Shown here piece by piece: positions 27,204 to 36,010 of a DNA stretch of 64,000 bases. The stretch covers positions 5,270,001-5,334,000 of the forward strand of contig NZ_CP049919.1 of assembly GCF_015624425.1 (NCBI RefSeq), read 5' to 3'. Position numbers and translations under genes: made by a program. The stretch comes from Roseateles sp. DAIF2 (GTDB taxonomy: Bacteria > Pseudomonadota > Gammaproteobacteria > Burkholderiales > Burkholderiaceae_C). The stretch's first letter is position 1. Each line of letters begins with the position of its first letter. Under the pieces are notes generated by a model. The model ran no database searches. It was not told where the DNA came from and was given only the letters and a program-made list of their open reading frames with translations.

Positions 27204-29873
27204 TCAGAACTGCGCCCGCACGCCGAAGTAGAACTGGCGCCCGCTGTTGTAGAGCGCGCGCATCTGGTCCTTGCTGTTGGCGTAGTACTTCAGGGTCGGG
27301 TTGTTCAGGTTGAGCGCGTCGAAGGTGAAGCTCAGCCGATCGCTGTACTTGTAGCTCAGCGAGGCCGACAGGGTGCCGGTGGCGTCCATGTGCTGGGCGA
27401 AGCTGCGATCGATGCCGGCCAGGAAGGAGCTGCGGTAGGTGTAGGCCAGCCGCGCGTTCCAGGTCGCGTCCTCGTAGTAGGCGCCGAGGTTGTAGGTGTG
27501 CTTGGAGGCGCCGACCAGGGCCTGGCCGGCGCTGTCCTCACCGTCGGCGAAGGTGTAGTTGGCATTGCCGCCGAAGTTGCCGAACAGCGGCGCCTGCACG
27601 CCCAGCTCCAGCCCCTTGTTCTTGGCCGACACATTGACCGGCGCGGTCACCGTGTAGCTGCGCACCGCGCCCTGCTTGTCGTTGAAGAAATCGGCCTTGT
27701 AGCTGCCGTAGCTGACATAGGAACCCATGTCCATGTAGAACACCCCCGCCGACAGCAGCGAGCGCGGCGCGAAGTACCACTCGGCCGACAGATCGAAGTT
27801 GTTGGAGCGCACCGGGTTGAGATTGGGGTTGCCACCCGAGGCCGTCAGCGTGTCGTCGTTCAGGCCCACCGAGCCGCCCAGCGCGCTGAAGTCGGGGCGG
27901 GTCATCGTGCGCGAGGCCGAGGCGCGCAGCACCAGGTTGCGGTCCAGCTCGTAGCGCAGGCTGGCGCTGGGCAGGTAGTCGGTATAGCTGCGCTCGTTGC
28001 GCACCTGGCTGTATTTGCCCCAGGCCGAGCCGACGATCGGGTTCGCGCCGCCGGCCACATTGATCAGGGTCTCCTGCGTGGTCTTGACCACGCGCAGGCC
28101 CACATTGCCGCGCCAGCCGCTGCCCGACAGATTGGCCATCACATAGCCGGCCCGGGTGTCCTCCTTCAGCTCGAACTCGGCCGGCCATTCATGCCGCGCC
28201 ACCGGGTCGGCATAGCGGTTGGCCAGCGACCAGCTGCGGATGGCCGCCGGGTCAAGCAGCCACAGGTCCTTCAGCAGGCTGCCGCCCAGGCCGCCGCCGA
28301 AATCGCCGGGGTATTTGCCGCCCGACCAGGCCGGTGCGCCCTTGACCCCGTCCAGCGCGGGACGCGCCTGGATCGGCACGCGGACATCGCGCTCATGCGA
28401 GGCGAAGCGGGCGCCGAATTTGACCGACTCCAGCACTCCGCGGTCCAGCGCCAGGTCGGCATCGATCTGGCCGTAGCTCTCGCTGTCCAGCGACTTGGTC
28501 TTGCGACCCCACAGCCAGTTGAAGCCGGTCTGGCCGAAGTCGGCCGGGTTGGCGCCGGGGAAGGCCACGGCGGCCGGCTTGAGCCCCTTGAGCGCGAAGC
28601 TCAGGCCCGCGTTGGCCAGGTCGGCGGCATAGGCATGCTCCTCGGCGGTTTCGCCGACGCCGCGGGTATGGCCCAGCTGGCCGCTCAGGACCAGCGCGTC
28701 GCTGAACTGCCATTTGCCGTCCAGGTTCAGATAGGAGCTCTCTGCCTTGGAGCCGGGGCGGTAGATGCTGTCGACCTCGGCCACCGCCTTGTCGGTCTTG
28801 GCCCAGGTGGCGCCGACCAGGGTGCCGTTGCGCAGGCTGACCTCGCTGGGCGCCACGCCCTGATCGTTGATCAGGCGATCCGGCCGGGCCAGGGAGTTGA
28901 CGTTGTAGTTGGAGGCGTCGAGCCTGGAGTAGAAGCCGCTCAGCCCCAGGGTCAGCGCGCCGCCGAAGCGGCCCTGCAGCTCGAAGGCGCCGCCCTGGCG
29001 CTTGCGCTCCTGCTGGAACAGGCTGGAGCCGATCATGGTCGGGAAGATCGCGCCGGCCAGGTCCGGCCGGGCAGCGATCACCGCCGCATGGCCCGGCTGG
29101 CTGCCGTCGATGGTGTTGTAGCCCAGGATCTCCTGGCCGTCGCGGCGCACGCTGCGGGTCTGCGAGAACACCTGGAACAGCGCGCCCAGGTCGCCAGAGG
29201 CGTTCTTGATGTTGACCAGGGCGGCCAGCTGCGGATCGGTCTTGCCGGCCTTGTCCGAATGCACGGCCTGGGCCGAGGCGAGCACGGTCAGCGCCTGCTT
29301 GAAGTCCAGCGGCTTGCGGGTCTCGACATTGACGGTGCCGGCCGTGCCGCCCTCGCTCAGGTCGGCGCGCGAGCTCTTGTGCACGGTGACCTTGCCGACC
29401 AGCTCGGAGGGCAGCAGCGAGAAGCTGGCGCTGCGCCCCACCGAGCCGAACTGGTTCAGGATGAACCAGTCGCCGGTGCCGATCGCATGGCCGTTGATCA
29501 GGGTCTGGGTCAAGGTGGGCGTGGTGCCGCGGATGCTGACGCGGTCGTTCTCGTCGAAGCCGCCCTCGCCGCCGGCGGCCGAGCTGATGTTGATGCCGGG
29601 CAGGCGCTGGATCGAATCGGCGACGTTCTTGTCGGGCATCTTGCCCACATCCTCGGCCGTCAGCACCTCGACCAGGCCATCGGCCTGGCGCTTCTGGTTC
29701 AGCGCCTGCTCCAGCGCGGCGCGGATGCCGGTCACGACCACGGCGTCCAGCGCGGTCGGCTTGGCCGCGGGGGCCTGCGGCGCCGGTTGCGCCTGCGCGA
29801 TGCCGGCGCTCAGGGCCAGGCCGGCGGCCAGGGCCAGGGCGGTCTTGTTGTGATGTTCGAAAGCGTGTCTCAT
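27204..29873 (-). CDS. TonB-dependent outer-membrane receptor 1
   Basis: The 889-residue protein has a signal peptide (ALALAAGLALSAGIAQAQ), a TonB-box region (DAVVVTGIRAAL), a plug (DVGKMPDKNVADSIQRLPGI; RVSIRGTTPTLTQTLINGHA) and a 22-strand barrel with an aromatic last residue. It is of the TonB-Xanth-Caul carbohydrate type. The upstream four-hexamer array (29999-30053) is shared with the chitin genes, so I infer chitooligosaccharide or amino-sugar import. It is divergent from a response regulator gene. A 125-nt leader precedes the ATG. Confidence 0.9.
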   Translation of the reverse strand: MRHAFEHHNKTALALAAGLALSAGIAQAQPAPQAPAAKPTALDAVVVTGIRAALEQALNQKRQADGLVEVLTAEDVGKMPDKNVADSIQRLPGINISSAAGGEGGFDENDRVSIRGTTPTLTQTLINGHAIGTGDWFILNQFGSVGRSASFSLLPSELVGKVTVHKSSRADLSEGGTAGTVNVETRKPLDFKQALTVLASAQAVHSDKAGKTDPQLAALVNIKNASGDLGALFQVFSQTRSVRRDGQEILGYNTIDGSQPGHAAVIAARPDLAGAIFPTMIGSSLFQQERKRQGGAFELQGRFGGALTLGLSGFYSRLDASNYNVNSLARPDRLINDQGVAPSEVSLRNGTLVGATWAKTDKAVAEVDSIYRPGSKAESSYLNLDGKWQFSDALVLSGQLGHTRGVGETAEEHAYAADLANAGLSFALKGLKPAAVAFPGANPADFGQTGFNWLWGRKTKSLDSESYGQIDADLALDRGVLESVKFGARFASHERDVRVPIQARPALDGVKGAPAWSGGKYPGDFGGGLGGSLLKDLWLLDPAAIRSWSLANRYADPVARHEWPAEFELKEDTRAGYVMANLSGSGWRGNVGLRVVKTTQETLINVAGGANPIVGSAWGKYSQVRNERSYTDYLPSASLRYELDRNLVLRASASRTMTRPDFSALGGSVGLNDDTLTASGGNPNLNPVRSNNFDLSAEWYFAPRSLLSAGVFYMDMGSYVSYGSYKADFFNDKQGAVRSYTVTAPVNVSAKNKGLELGVQAPLFGNFGGNANYTFADGEDSAGQALVGASKHTYNLGAYYEDATWNARLAYTYRSSFLAGIDRSFAQHMDATGTLSASLSYKYSDRLSFTFDALNLNNPTLKYYANSKDQMRALYNSGRQFYFGVRAQF

Positions 29874-29998
29874 GAGCTCTTATGCGTGTGTTGGATGGCG
29901 GGACCAAGGCCTCGGACGACGAGGCCTTGCGGCGGTCACTGCAAAGCCGGTCGCCGCCCGCCTGCGGACCGGACGACAACTGGTTTTGAAGTGGTAGC

Positions 29999-30053
29999 AA
30001 TATCGCCAGCCAGTTTTCAGGCTTCTTGTGCTCCGTCTTAAGAGCTCATTAAG
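29999..30053 (-). promoter_or_regulatory. Regulator array A: four 11-bp-spaced hexamers and -10 of TonB receptor 1
   Basis: Read on the + strand, hexamers begin at 30015 (TTTCAG), 30026 (TTGTGC, weak), 30037 (CTTAAG) and 30048 (ATTAAG), each 11 bp apart. On the minus strand the array is followed after 10 bp by GATATT (30004-29999), a good -10 for the receptor gene. On the + side ATTAAG is followed after 10 bp by TACATT (30064-30069), a possible -10 for the regulator gene at 30076, whose mRNA would then be nearly leaderless. Confidence 0.8.
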
Positions 30054-30075
30054 AGCCGTCGGCTACATTGGCCGC

Positions 30076-30747
30076 ATGAGGGTATGTTTGGTCGAGGACG
30101 ATCTGGCGCTGGGGCGGGCCCTGCAGGCCGCGCTGCAGGAGTCCGGTCACGAAGTGGTATGGGTTCGGCTGAGCGCCGATGCCCGCGCCTGGGTGCAGGA
30201 CGAGCCCTTCGACGCGCTGGTGCTGGACCTGGGCCTGCCCGACGGCGACGGCCTGGATCTGCTGCGCCGGCTGCGCGCCCATGGCAAGCAGGTGCCCATC
30301 CTCGTGATCACCGCGCGCGACGGCGTCGAGGACCGGCTCAACGGCCTGGACATGGGCGCCGACGACTACCTCGTCAAGCCCTTCGTGATCCCGGAGCTGC
30401 TGGCGCGCCTGCGCGCGGTGACGCGCCGCGCCGGCCGCTGGAGCGACAGCGATGCCGGCCACCGCTGGGCCTGCAAGGACCTGGTGATGGACGAGGGCCG
30501 CATGATGCTGACCCGCGCCGGCGAGGCCGTGAACCTGTCGCGCACCGAGTTCCTGCTGCTGCAGATCCTGATGCGCCATCCCGACCGCGTGCTGACCCGG
30601 CGCGAGCTCGAGTCGCGCGTGCTGCCGCACAGCGAGGGCGCGGCCCTGGATGTGCATATCTCCAATCTGCGCAGGAAGCTCGGCGACGGCTATGTGCGCA
30701 CGGTGCGAGGCATCGGCTTCGTCGTCGACAGCGGTAACGCCACATGA
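30076..30747 (+). CDS. OmpR-family response regulator 1, QseB/PmrA-like
   Basis: The 223-residue protein has a receiver (VEDDLALG; phospho-Asp in LVLDLGLPDGDG; Lys in YLVKPF) and an OmpR winged helix. The recognition helix is SEGAALDVHISNLRRKLG, followed by YVRTVRGIGFVV. Its nearest relative in the window is the regulator at 50502, with an almost identical recognition helix. It lies 22 bp from array A and overlaps its kinase gene by ATGA. I infer that it binds the CTTAAG-type arrays; PmrA/QseB relatives bind CTTAA-N5/6-CTTAA repeats. Confidence 0.88.
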   Translation: MRVCLVEDDLALGRALQAALQESGHEVVWVRLSADARAWVQDEPFDALVLDLGLPDGDGLDLLRRLRAHGKQVPILVITARDGVEDRLNGLDMGADDYLVKPFVIPELLARLRAVTRRAGRWSDSDAGHRWACKDLVMDEGRMMLTRAGEAVNLSRTEFLLLQILMRHPDRVLTRRELESRVLPHSEGAALDVHISNLRRKLGDGYVRTVRGIGFVVDSGNAT

Positions 30748-32198
30748 ACCCGCTGGCATCGCCGCAGGGCCGCCGCCCCAGCCTGCTGGGCCGCATGCTG
30801 AAGGGCTTCGCGGCGGTGCTGCTGCTGGCCTGGAGCCTGCTGATCGCGCGCGAGGTCTACGACGTCAAGGTCAGCCAGCAGCGCTATGCCAAGGCCGACA
30901 ACGAGCACCTCGCGCGCGGCGTCCTGCTGCTGATCGAGCCGCTCAAGGACCTGCCGCCACAGCGGCTGGCCGAGGCCCTGGCCGCCCATGAGCGCCTGCG
31001 CCACGACTTCTGGCAGGCCAAGGGCTACAACGCCCCCTGGGCCCTGATGCAGATCTGGCTGGACGGCCGCCAGGTCCATGCCGACACGCCGGCGCTGCGC
31101 AGCGCGCGGCCGGCCGAACTGACACCGCCGCCGGCCCTGCCCGAGGACCGCGACTGGAACCAGGTCCAGGTGGGCAGCGCCGATGGCCGGCTCCTGATAC
31201 GGCGCTGGCAGGAGGTGCCGGGCTACTGGCATTTCAGCAATACCGGCATGGCCTACTACGCGCGGCCCCTGCTGATGAGCCTGCCCCTGCTGCTGCTGCC
31301 GGCCTGGCTGATCCTGCGCCGGGGGCTGCGGCCGCTGCGCCAGATCGGCCACCAGATCGAGCACCGCGACGCCCGGGACCTGACGCCGCTGCCCGACACG
31401 CCCTATGCGGAGCTGGCCCCGGTCGTCGACGCGGTGAACCGGCTGATGGCGCGGCTCTCGCAGCGCCTGAACTGGGAGCGTGAATTCCTGGTGGACGCGG
31501 CCCATGAGCTGAAGACACCGCTGGCGGTCATCGAAGCCAATGCCTACCGCCTGCAGTGCGCCGCGCCGCAGCCGGCCGCGGCGCTCGCCCGCGAGGGCCT
31601 GCATGAGGGCGTGCAGCGCATCACCCACACGGTGCACCAGCTGCTGTCGCTGATGCGCTCGGGCGCCGATGCCGCGGCCGCCAGCGAGGCCCAGAGCCGT
31701 CGGGACTTCGCCGCGCTGCTGCGCGACCGCCTGGCCCTGCTGGCGCCGCTGGCGCACCGCCGCGGCGTCGAGCTGGAGTTGCAGGGGCCCGAGCAGGCCG
31801 GCCTGAAGCTGGACCGCGAAGGCATGGCCTCCCTGCTCGACAACCTGATCGACAACGCGATCAAGTACGCCGCCACCCAGGTGCTGGTGCGGCTGGAGGG
31901 CAGCGAGGCCGCGGGCTGGCGGCTCAGCGTCTGCGACGACGGCCCCGGCATCCCGCCGCAGCTGCATGCCAAGGTGTTCGAGCGCTTCTACCGCCTGCCC
32001 GGCCAGGAGCAGCCGGGCAGCGGCCTCGGCCTAGCGATCGTCGAGCAGGTGGCGGCGCGCCACCACGCCACGATCGCCCTGGGCACCGGCCTGGACGGCC
32101 GGGGCCTCGGCGTCACGCTGGTGTTCGCGCCGGATCCAGGCTCAGCACAGCTCCAGCACCAGGCCGGCCTGGCTCGCCAGCCGGTAGCTCTGGCTTAG
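30744..32198 (+). CDS. Sensor histidine kinase 1, QseC-like
   Basis: The 484-residue protein has helices at about 19-38 and 170-188 enclosing a sensor of about 130 residues, then HAMP. The H-box is EFLVDAAHELKTPLAVIEA, and the N (NLIDNAIKYA), G1 (DDGPGIP) and G2 (GSGLGLAI) boxes are present. The sensor shares AREVYDVKV, RRWQEVPG and YYARPLL with the kinase at 51161, so they are paralogues and may sense related ligands. Its last 57 bp overlap the convergent GntR gene. Confidence 0.88.
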   Translation: MNPLASPQGRRPSLLGRMLKGFAAVLLLAWSLLIAREVYDVKVSQQRYAKADNEHLARGVLLLIEPLKDLPPQRLAEALAAHERLRHDFWQAKGYNAPWALMQIWLDGRQVHADTPALRSARPAELTPPPALPEDRDWNQVQVGSADGRLLIRRWQEVPGYWHFSNTGMAYYARPLLMSLPLLLLPAWLILRRGLRPLRQIGHQIEHRDARDLTPLPDTPYAELAPVVDAVNRLMARLSQRLNWEREFLVDAAHELKTPLAVIEANAYRLQCAAPQPAAALAREGLHEGVQRITHTVHQLLSLMRSGADAAAASEAQSRRDFAALLRDRLALLAPLAHRRGVELELQGPEQAGLKLDREGMASLLDNLIDNAIKYAATQVLVRLEGSEAAGWRLSVCDDGPGIPPQLHAKVFERFYRLPGQEQPGSGLGLAIVEQVAARHHATIALGTGLDGRGLGVTLVFAPDPGSAQLQHQAGLARQPVALA

Positions 32199-32894
32199 CA
32201 CCAGGGCCTGGCCCTGCCGGCCATAGCTCTGGCGCGTGACATGCAGCAGCGCCACCCCGGGCGGCTGCCCCAGCAGCTGCGCCAGCTCCGGCGTCGCGTT
32301 GCAGGCGCGCAGGCGCTGCAGCTCGCGCACCGGGGTCAGGTCTTGCTCGGCCAGCCAGTCCTCGAAAGGCTGCTCGAACTGCTGCGGCCGCGGTAGCAGT
32401 TGCAGGGCCAGACAGCGCGTCTCCAGCGCGGCCCAGGGCCCGGGGGCTCCCGGGGTCGCGGCCTCGCGCCACTGCAGTCGCGCCACTTGCGTGCGTGGCG
32501 ACAAGCCCAGCGCGAACAGCTCCTCCGGCGTGGCCACATCGGCCTGGCGCGCCAGCCACTGCCGCGCGGCAGGGCTGGCGGGCGCCTGGCTCGTCACCCG
32601 CGCCGCCGCCGGCGCTGCGGCCCGCTTGGCCTCGGCCGCGGCCTCCACCAGCGGCCGGGCCAGATAGGTGCCCGAGCCGCGCCGGCGCTCCAGCATGCCG
32701 CGCTGGCACAGCAGGTCGAGCGCGCGCCGCGCCGTATGCCGCGACACCGACAAGCGGTGCGAGAGCTTGCGCTCGGACGGCAGGCCGGTCTGCCAGCGGC
32801 CCTGGCGGACCTCGTCCAACAGTTGCTGCATCAGACGCAGATAGAGCGGCTGGCCGGCGGAGGAATCGATTTCAAGAAGCGGTTGCGACGACAT
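32142..32894 (-). CDS. GntR/HutC-family regulator 2 (UTRA domain)
   Basis: The 250-residue protein has a GntR winged helix (LPSERKLSHRLSVSRHTARR; MLERRRGSGTYLARP) and a C-terminal UTRA ligand-binding domain (QRLRACNATPELAQLLG; TRQSYGRQGQALVLSQSY). UTRA regulators such as DasR and NagR sense GlcNAc or its phosphate, which suits the island. It is a paralogue of the next GntR gene. The predicted -10 in array C leaves only about 2-3 nt before its ATG, suggesting a leaderless transcript. Confidence 0.88.
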   Translation of the reverse strand: MSSQPLLEIDSSAGQPLYLRLMQQLLDEVRQGRWQTGLPSERKLSHRLSVSRHTARRALDLLCQRGMLERRRGSGTYLARPLVEAAAEAKRAAAPAAARVTSQAPASPAARQWLARQADVATPEELFALGLSPRTQVARLQWREAATPGAPGPWAALETRCLALQLLPRPQQFEQPFEDWLAEQDLTPVRELQRLRACNATPELAQLLGQPPGVALLHVTRQSYGRQGQALVLSQSYRLASQAGLVLELC

Positions 32895-32903
32895 GATGGT
32901 CGC

Positions 32904-32958
32904 ACTGTCGCAGGCGGGTTTTCAGCCCGGCTCAAGGCTCTTCAAAGGCTGGCTTAAG
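32904..32958 (-). promoter_or_regulatory. Regulator array C: four 11-bp-spaced hexamers and -10 of GntR gene 2
   Basis: On the + strand hexamers begin at 32920 (TTTCAG), 32931 (CTCAAG), 32942 (TCAAAG, weak) and 32953 (CTTAAG), exactly 11 bp apart. On the minus strand, 10 bp further, GACAGT (32909-32904) is the -10-like element. It lies between the two GntR genes. Confidence 0.78.
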
Positions 32959-32965
32959 GCTGCGC

Positions 32966-33634
32966 TCAGATCTCCAGCTCCAGCATCAGTCCCGGCGTCG
33001 CGCCGGCCTGCAGGCGCTCGCCCAGCAGCAGCACCTGGCCATGGCGGCCGTAGCTGAGCGTGCGGGTGCCCAGCAGCGCGTCGCCCGGCTTCAGGCCCAG
33101 CAGGCGCGCCTGCTCGGGCGTCGCGTTGCAGGCGCGCAGGCGCTGCAGGCGGCGCACCGGCGCCTGGTCCAGCGCGGCCAGGTGCGTGTCCAGGTCCAGG
33201 CTCTGCATCGCCTCGGGATAGGGCAGCAGGGTCCGGCTCAGGCAATGGCTCTCCAGCAGCAGGGCGCCGTCGGCATCGCCGCGCAGCCATTGCAGCCGTG
33301 CCACCGCGCTGCCGGGCGACAGGCCCAGGCTCAGCAGCTCGTCGGCATCGGCCAGGCCGGTCTCGCGCTGCAGCCAGCGCTCCGGCACCGGCCAGGCCGC
33401 GTCGACCGGATAGGTGCCGGAGCCGCGCCGGCGCTCCAGCAGGCCGCGCTGGCACAGCAGGTCCAGCGCCTTGCGCGCCGCGTGGCGCGACACCGCCAGG
33501 CTGTCGGAGAGCTTGCGTTCGGAAGGCAGGCCGCTGGGCCAGCGGCCCGCGCTGAGCGCGGCCTGCAGCTGCTGGGCCAGGCGCTGGTAGAGGCCTTCGT
33601 CGGGGTAGAGGGCAGTACTGCTGTTGTTCATCAT
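32966..33634 (-). CDS. GntR/HutC-family regulator 1 (UTRA domain)
   Basis: The 222-residue protein has the same layout as its neighbour: winged helix (LPSERKLSDSLAVSRHAARK; LLERRRGSGTYPV) and UTRA (QRLRACNATPEQARLLGLKP; TLSYGRHGQVLLLGERLQ). It is shorter in the linker. The ATG lies 7 nt after the -10-like GACAGT of array D, so the transcript probably begins at or next to the start codon. It is a possible amino-sugar-responsive repressor, under two-component control through the array. Confidence 0.87.
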   Translation of the reverse strand: MMNNSSTALYPDEGLYQRLAQQLQAALSAGRWPSGLPSERKLSDSLAVSRHAARKALDLLCQRGLLERRRGSGTYPVDAAWPVPERWLQRETGLADADELLSLGLSPGSAVARLQWLRGDADGALLLESHCLSRTLLPYPEAMQSLDLDTHLAALDQAPVRRLQRLRACNATPEQARLLGLKPGDALLGTRTLSYGRHGQVLLLGERLQAGATPGLMLELEI

Positions 33635-33641
33635 GCGCTCC

Positions 33642-33697
33642 ACTGTCGCCGAGGCCGGCTTCAGGGCGCGTCAAGATCCGATTAAGGGCGCATTAAG
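33642..33697 (-). promoter_or_regulatory. Regulator array D: four 11-bp-spaced hexamers and -10 of GntR gene 1
   Basis: On the + strand CTTCAG (33659), GTCAAG (33670), ATTAAG (33681) and ATTAAG (33692) are spaced exactly 11 bp apart. On the minus strand GACAGT (33647-33642) follows after 11 bp. The outermost hexamer contains the stop codon of the lactonase-like gene, so the array overlaps coding sequence by a few bases. Confidence 0.82.
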
Positions 33698-34886
33698 ACG
33701 CGGTGGGCGCGCCCGGCAGGAAGGCCAGCGCCGCCGGGCTGCCGACCGCCGCGTACTGATCGGCGAAGCGCAGCGCGCCATCGGCCTCGCGGCGGAACAC
33801 GGCCAGATGGTCGCTGCGCTCGTTGCAGACGATCAGCCAGCGCCCGCTCGGGTCCAGGCCCAGGCTGCGCGGATACGAGCCGCGGGTCCATTCGATGCCG
33901 CGCTGGCGCGGCCGGCCGTCGGCCGCATCGAGCTCGAAGCTGGCAATGCTGTCGTGCAGGCGGTTCAGCGCGTACAGGCGCCGCCCGTCCGGCGCGATCA
34001 AGAGGCCGGAGGCGAAGCTGGTGCCCTTGAAGCCGGCCGGCAGGGTGCTGATCTCCTCGCCCAGCGGCAGCAGCCGGCCCTCGCGCGCATCCAGGCGCAG
34101 CCAGGCCAGGGTCGAGGCCTCCTCGTTGAGCGCATAGCAGAGCTCGGGCCGCGTCGGGTGGAAGGCGAAATGGCGCGGCCCGGCGCCGGCCGAGACCGCG
34201 CTCGTCTGCGGCCGGCCGAGCCGGCCGGTGGCGGCGTCGAAGGGCCAGACCAGCAGCAGGTCGCGGCCCAGGTCGGTCGCGACCAGGAAGCGCCCGCTCG
34301 GGTCGGGCGCGGCCATGTGCACATGCGAGGCCTCATGGCCGCTGATCGCGAAGCTGCCCGGCGGCGCCAGCGCCGCGACGCGGGCGCCATGCAGGGGGCG
34401 CTCGGTCGGCGGCGCGGCCTGCCGCTCCAGCGGCGCGCCGGGGCGGCCCTCGGCGTCCAGCGGCAGCACCGCGGCATTGCCCGCGCCGTAGTTGGCGACG
34501 AACAGATGCCGGCCCGCCGGATGCAGGCTCAGATGCACCGGACCGGCACCGCCGGCCTCGGCCGCGGCCAGCGGCGCCAGCGCGCCGTCCGGCCCCACCG
34601 CATAGGCGCCGACCGTGCCGGCGCCCTCGTTGGCGCTGTACAGGCGCCGCCCGCCCGCATCCAGCGCCAGCCAGCTGGGGTTGGCGCTGCTGGGGGTCAG
34701 GCCTTGCTCCTGCAGCGCACCGCTGGCCGGGTCGAGCGCGAAGCGATGGATGCCGCGGCCCTTGGGGCCATAGCTGCCGACATAGACCAGCGTGGGGTGG
34801 GCGGAGGCAGCGGCGGAGGCGATCGAGCTCATGGGCAGGGCGGCGAGGGTCAGCAGGGCATGGCGACGGTGCATGGCGGGGCCCAT
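33693..34886 (-). CDS. Secreted lactonase-like seven-bladed beta-propeller protein
   Basis: The 397-residue protein has a signal-like start (LLTLAALPMSSIASAAASA) and repeated propeller blades (LYSANEGAGTVGAYAV; HLFVANYGAGNAAVLPLD; FAFHPTRPELCYALNE; LIVCNERSDHLAVFR). This is the YbhE/Pgl 6-phosphogluconolactonase-like family. Its presumed export argues against the cytoplasmic Pgl reaction, so it may act on a sugar lactone or bind sugar in the periplasm. It starts 4 nt after the ABC ATPase stop, the last gene of that operon. ATG 34874 is an alternative start. Confidence 0.82.
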   Translation of the reverse strand: MGPAMHRRHALLTLAALPMSSIASAAASAHPTLVYVGSYGPKGRGIHRFALDPASGALQEQGLTPSSANPSWLALDAGGRRLYSANEGAGTVGAYAVGPDGALAPLAAAEAGGAGPVHLSLHPAGRHLFVANYGAGNAAVLPLDAEGRPGAPLERQAAPPTERPLHGARVAALAPPGSFAISGHEASHVHMAAPDPSGRFLVATDLGRDLLLVWPFDAATGRLGRPQTSAVSAGAGPRHFAFHPTRPELCYALNEEASTLAWLRLDAREGRLLPLGEEISTLPAGFKGTSFASGLLIAPDGRRLYALNRLHDSIASFELDAADGRPRQRGIEWTRGSYPRSLGLDPSGRWLIVCNERSDHLAVFRREADGALRFADQYAAVGSPAALAFLPGAPTAS

Positions 34887-34890
34887 TGTG

Positions 34891-35994
34891 TCAGCCCAGG
34901 CGCAGGCCGGTGCTGGGGTCGAACAGCGAGGGCTCGTGCGGCAGCACGTCCAGCCACATCGGCTCGCCGACCACGGCCGGGCAGCTGGGCTGGACGCGGC
35001 AGGTCAGGCGCTGGCCGTCCAGCGAGGCGACCACATAGGTGTCGGCGCCGGTCGGCTCGACCAGCTCCACCGGCGCGCGAAAACGCAGGCCGCCCTCGGG
35101 CACGGCCTCGCCGCGCGCGTTGACGATGTGCTCCGGCCGCAGGCCCAGCAGCACCTCGCGGCCGGCCCAGGCGGCCAGGCGCGCATTGGCCAGCGGCAGG
35201 CGCAGGCGCGAGCCCTCCTGGGCCAGGCGCAGCAGCGGCACGCCCTCCTCCACCACGATGCGCGCGCGCAGGATGTTGATCGCCGGCGCGCCCATGAAGC
35301 CGGCGACGAAGAGATTGGCCGGGCGCTGGTAGATCTCGTCGGGGGTGCCGAACTGCTGGATCTCGCCGTCCTTCATCACCGCGATCTTGTGGCCCAGGGT
35401 CATGGCCTCGACCTGGTCATGCGTCACATAGACCGCGGTGGTCTTCAGGCGCTGGTGCAGCAGCTTGATCTCGGCGCGCATCTCGACGCGCAGCTTGGCA
35501 TCCAGGTTGGACAGCGGCTCGTCGAACAGGAAGACCTTGGGCTGGCGCGCCAGCGCGCGCCCCATCGCAACGCGCTGGCGCTGGCCGCCGGAGAGCTGGC
35601 CGGGGCGGCGCGACAGCAGCGGGGTCAGCTGCAGCATCTCGGCCACGCGCGCGACCATGGCCTCGCGCTCGGGGCGCGGCACCTTGCGCATCTCCAGGCC
35701 GAAGCCGAGGTTCTGCGCCACCGTCATGTTCGGGTAGAGCGCATAGCTCTGGAACACCATCGCGATGTCGCGCTCCTGCGGGCTCAGGTGCTCGCTGCGC
35801 TTGCCGGCGATATGGATCTCGCCCGCGTCCGGCCGCTCCAGCCCCGCGATCAGGCTCAGCAGGGTGGACTTGCCGCAGCCCGAGGGCCCGACCAGGATCA
35901 GGAACTCGCCCTCGGCGATCTCCAGCTCGATGTTCTTCAGCACCGCCAGGGAACCGAAGCCCTTGCTGAGGTTCTTGACTGCCAGACCCGTCAT
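34891..35994 (-). CDS. Sugar ABC transporter ATP-binding protein (MsmK/UgpC type)
   Basis: The 367-residue protein has Walker A GPSGCGKST, the Q-loop (MVFQSYALYP), signature LSGGQRQRVAMGRAL, Walker B VFLFDEPLSNLDAKLR and the H-loop in VTHDQVEAMT. A C-terminal TOBE-like domain of about 130 residues follows (LLGLRPEHI). It is the CUT1 type that energises di- and oligosaccharide importers. It follows the second permease gene by 16 bp and is part of the operon headed by the hexosaminidase. Confidence 0.95.
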   Translation of the reverse strand: MTGLAVKNLSKGFGSLAVLKNIELEIAEGEFLILVGPSGCGKSTLLSLIAGLERPDAGEIHIAGKRSEHLSPQERDIAMVFQSYALYPNMTVAQNLGFGLEMRKVPRPEREAMVARVAEMLQLTPLLSRRPGQLSGGQRQRVAMGRALARQPKVFLFDEPLSNLDAKLRVEMRAEIKLLHQRLKTTAVYVTHDQVEAMTLGHKIAVMKDGEIQQFGTPDEIYQRPANLFVAGFMGAPAINILRARIVVEEGVPLLRLAQEGSRLRLPLANARLAAWAGREVLLGLRPEHIVNARGEAVPEGGLRFRAPVELVEPTGADTYVVASLDGQRLTCRVQPSCPAVVGEPMWLDVLPHEPSLFDPSTGLRLG

Positions 35995-36010
35995 CGTTTC
36001 GTTCTCATTT

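Noticed and set aside
33693..34886. Cytoplasmic 6-phosphogluconolactonase (pgl) assignment
   Set aside because: The fold matches but a signal-like N-terminus suggests export, and no pentose-phosphate genes are adjacent.
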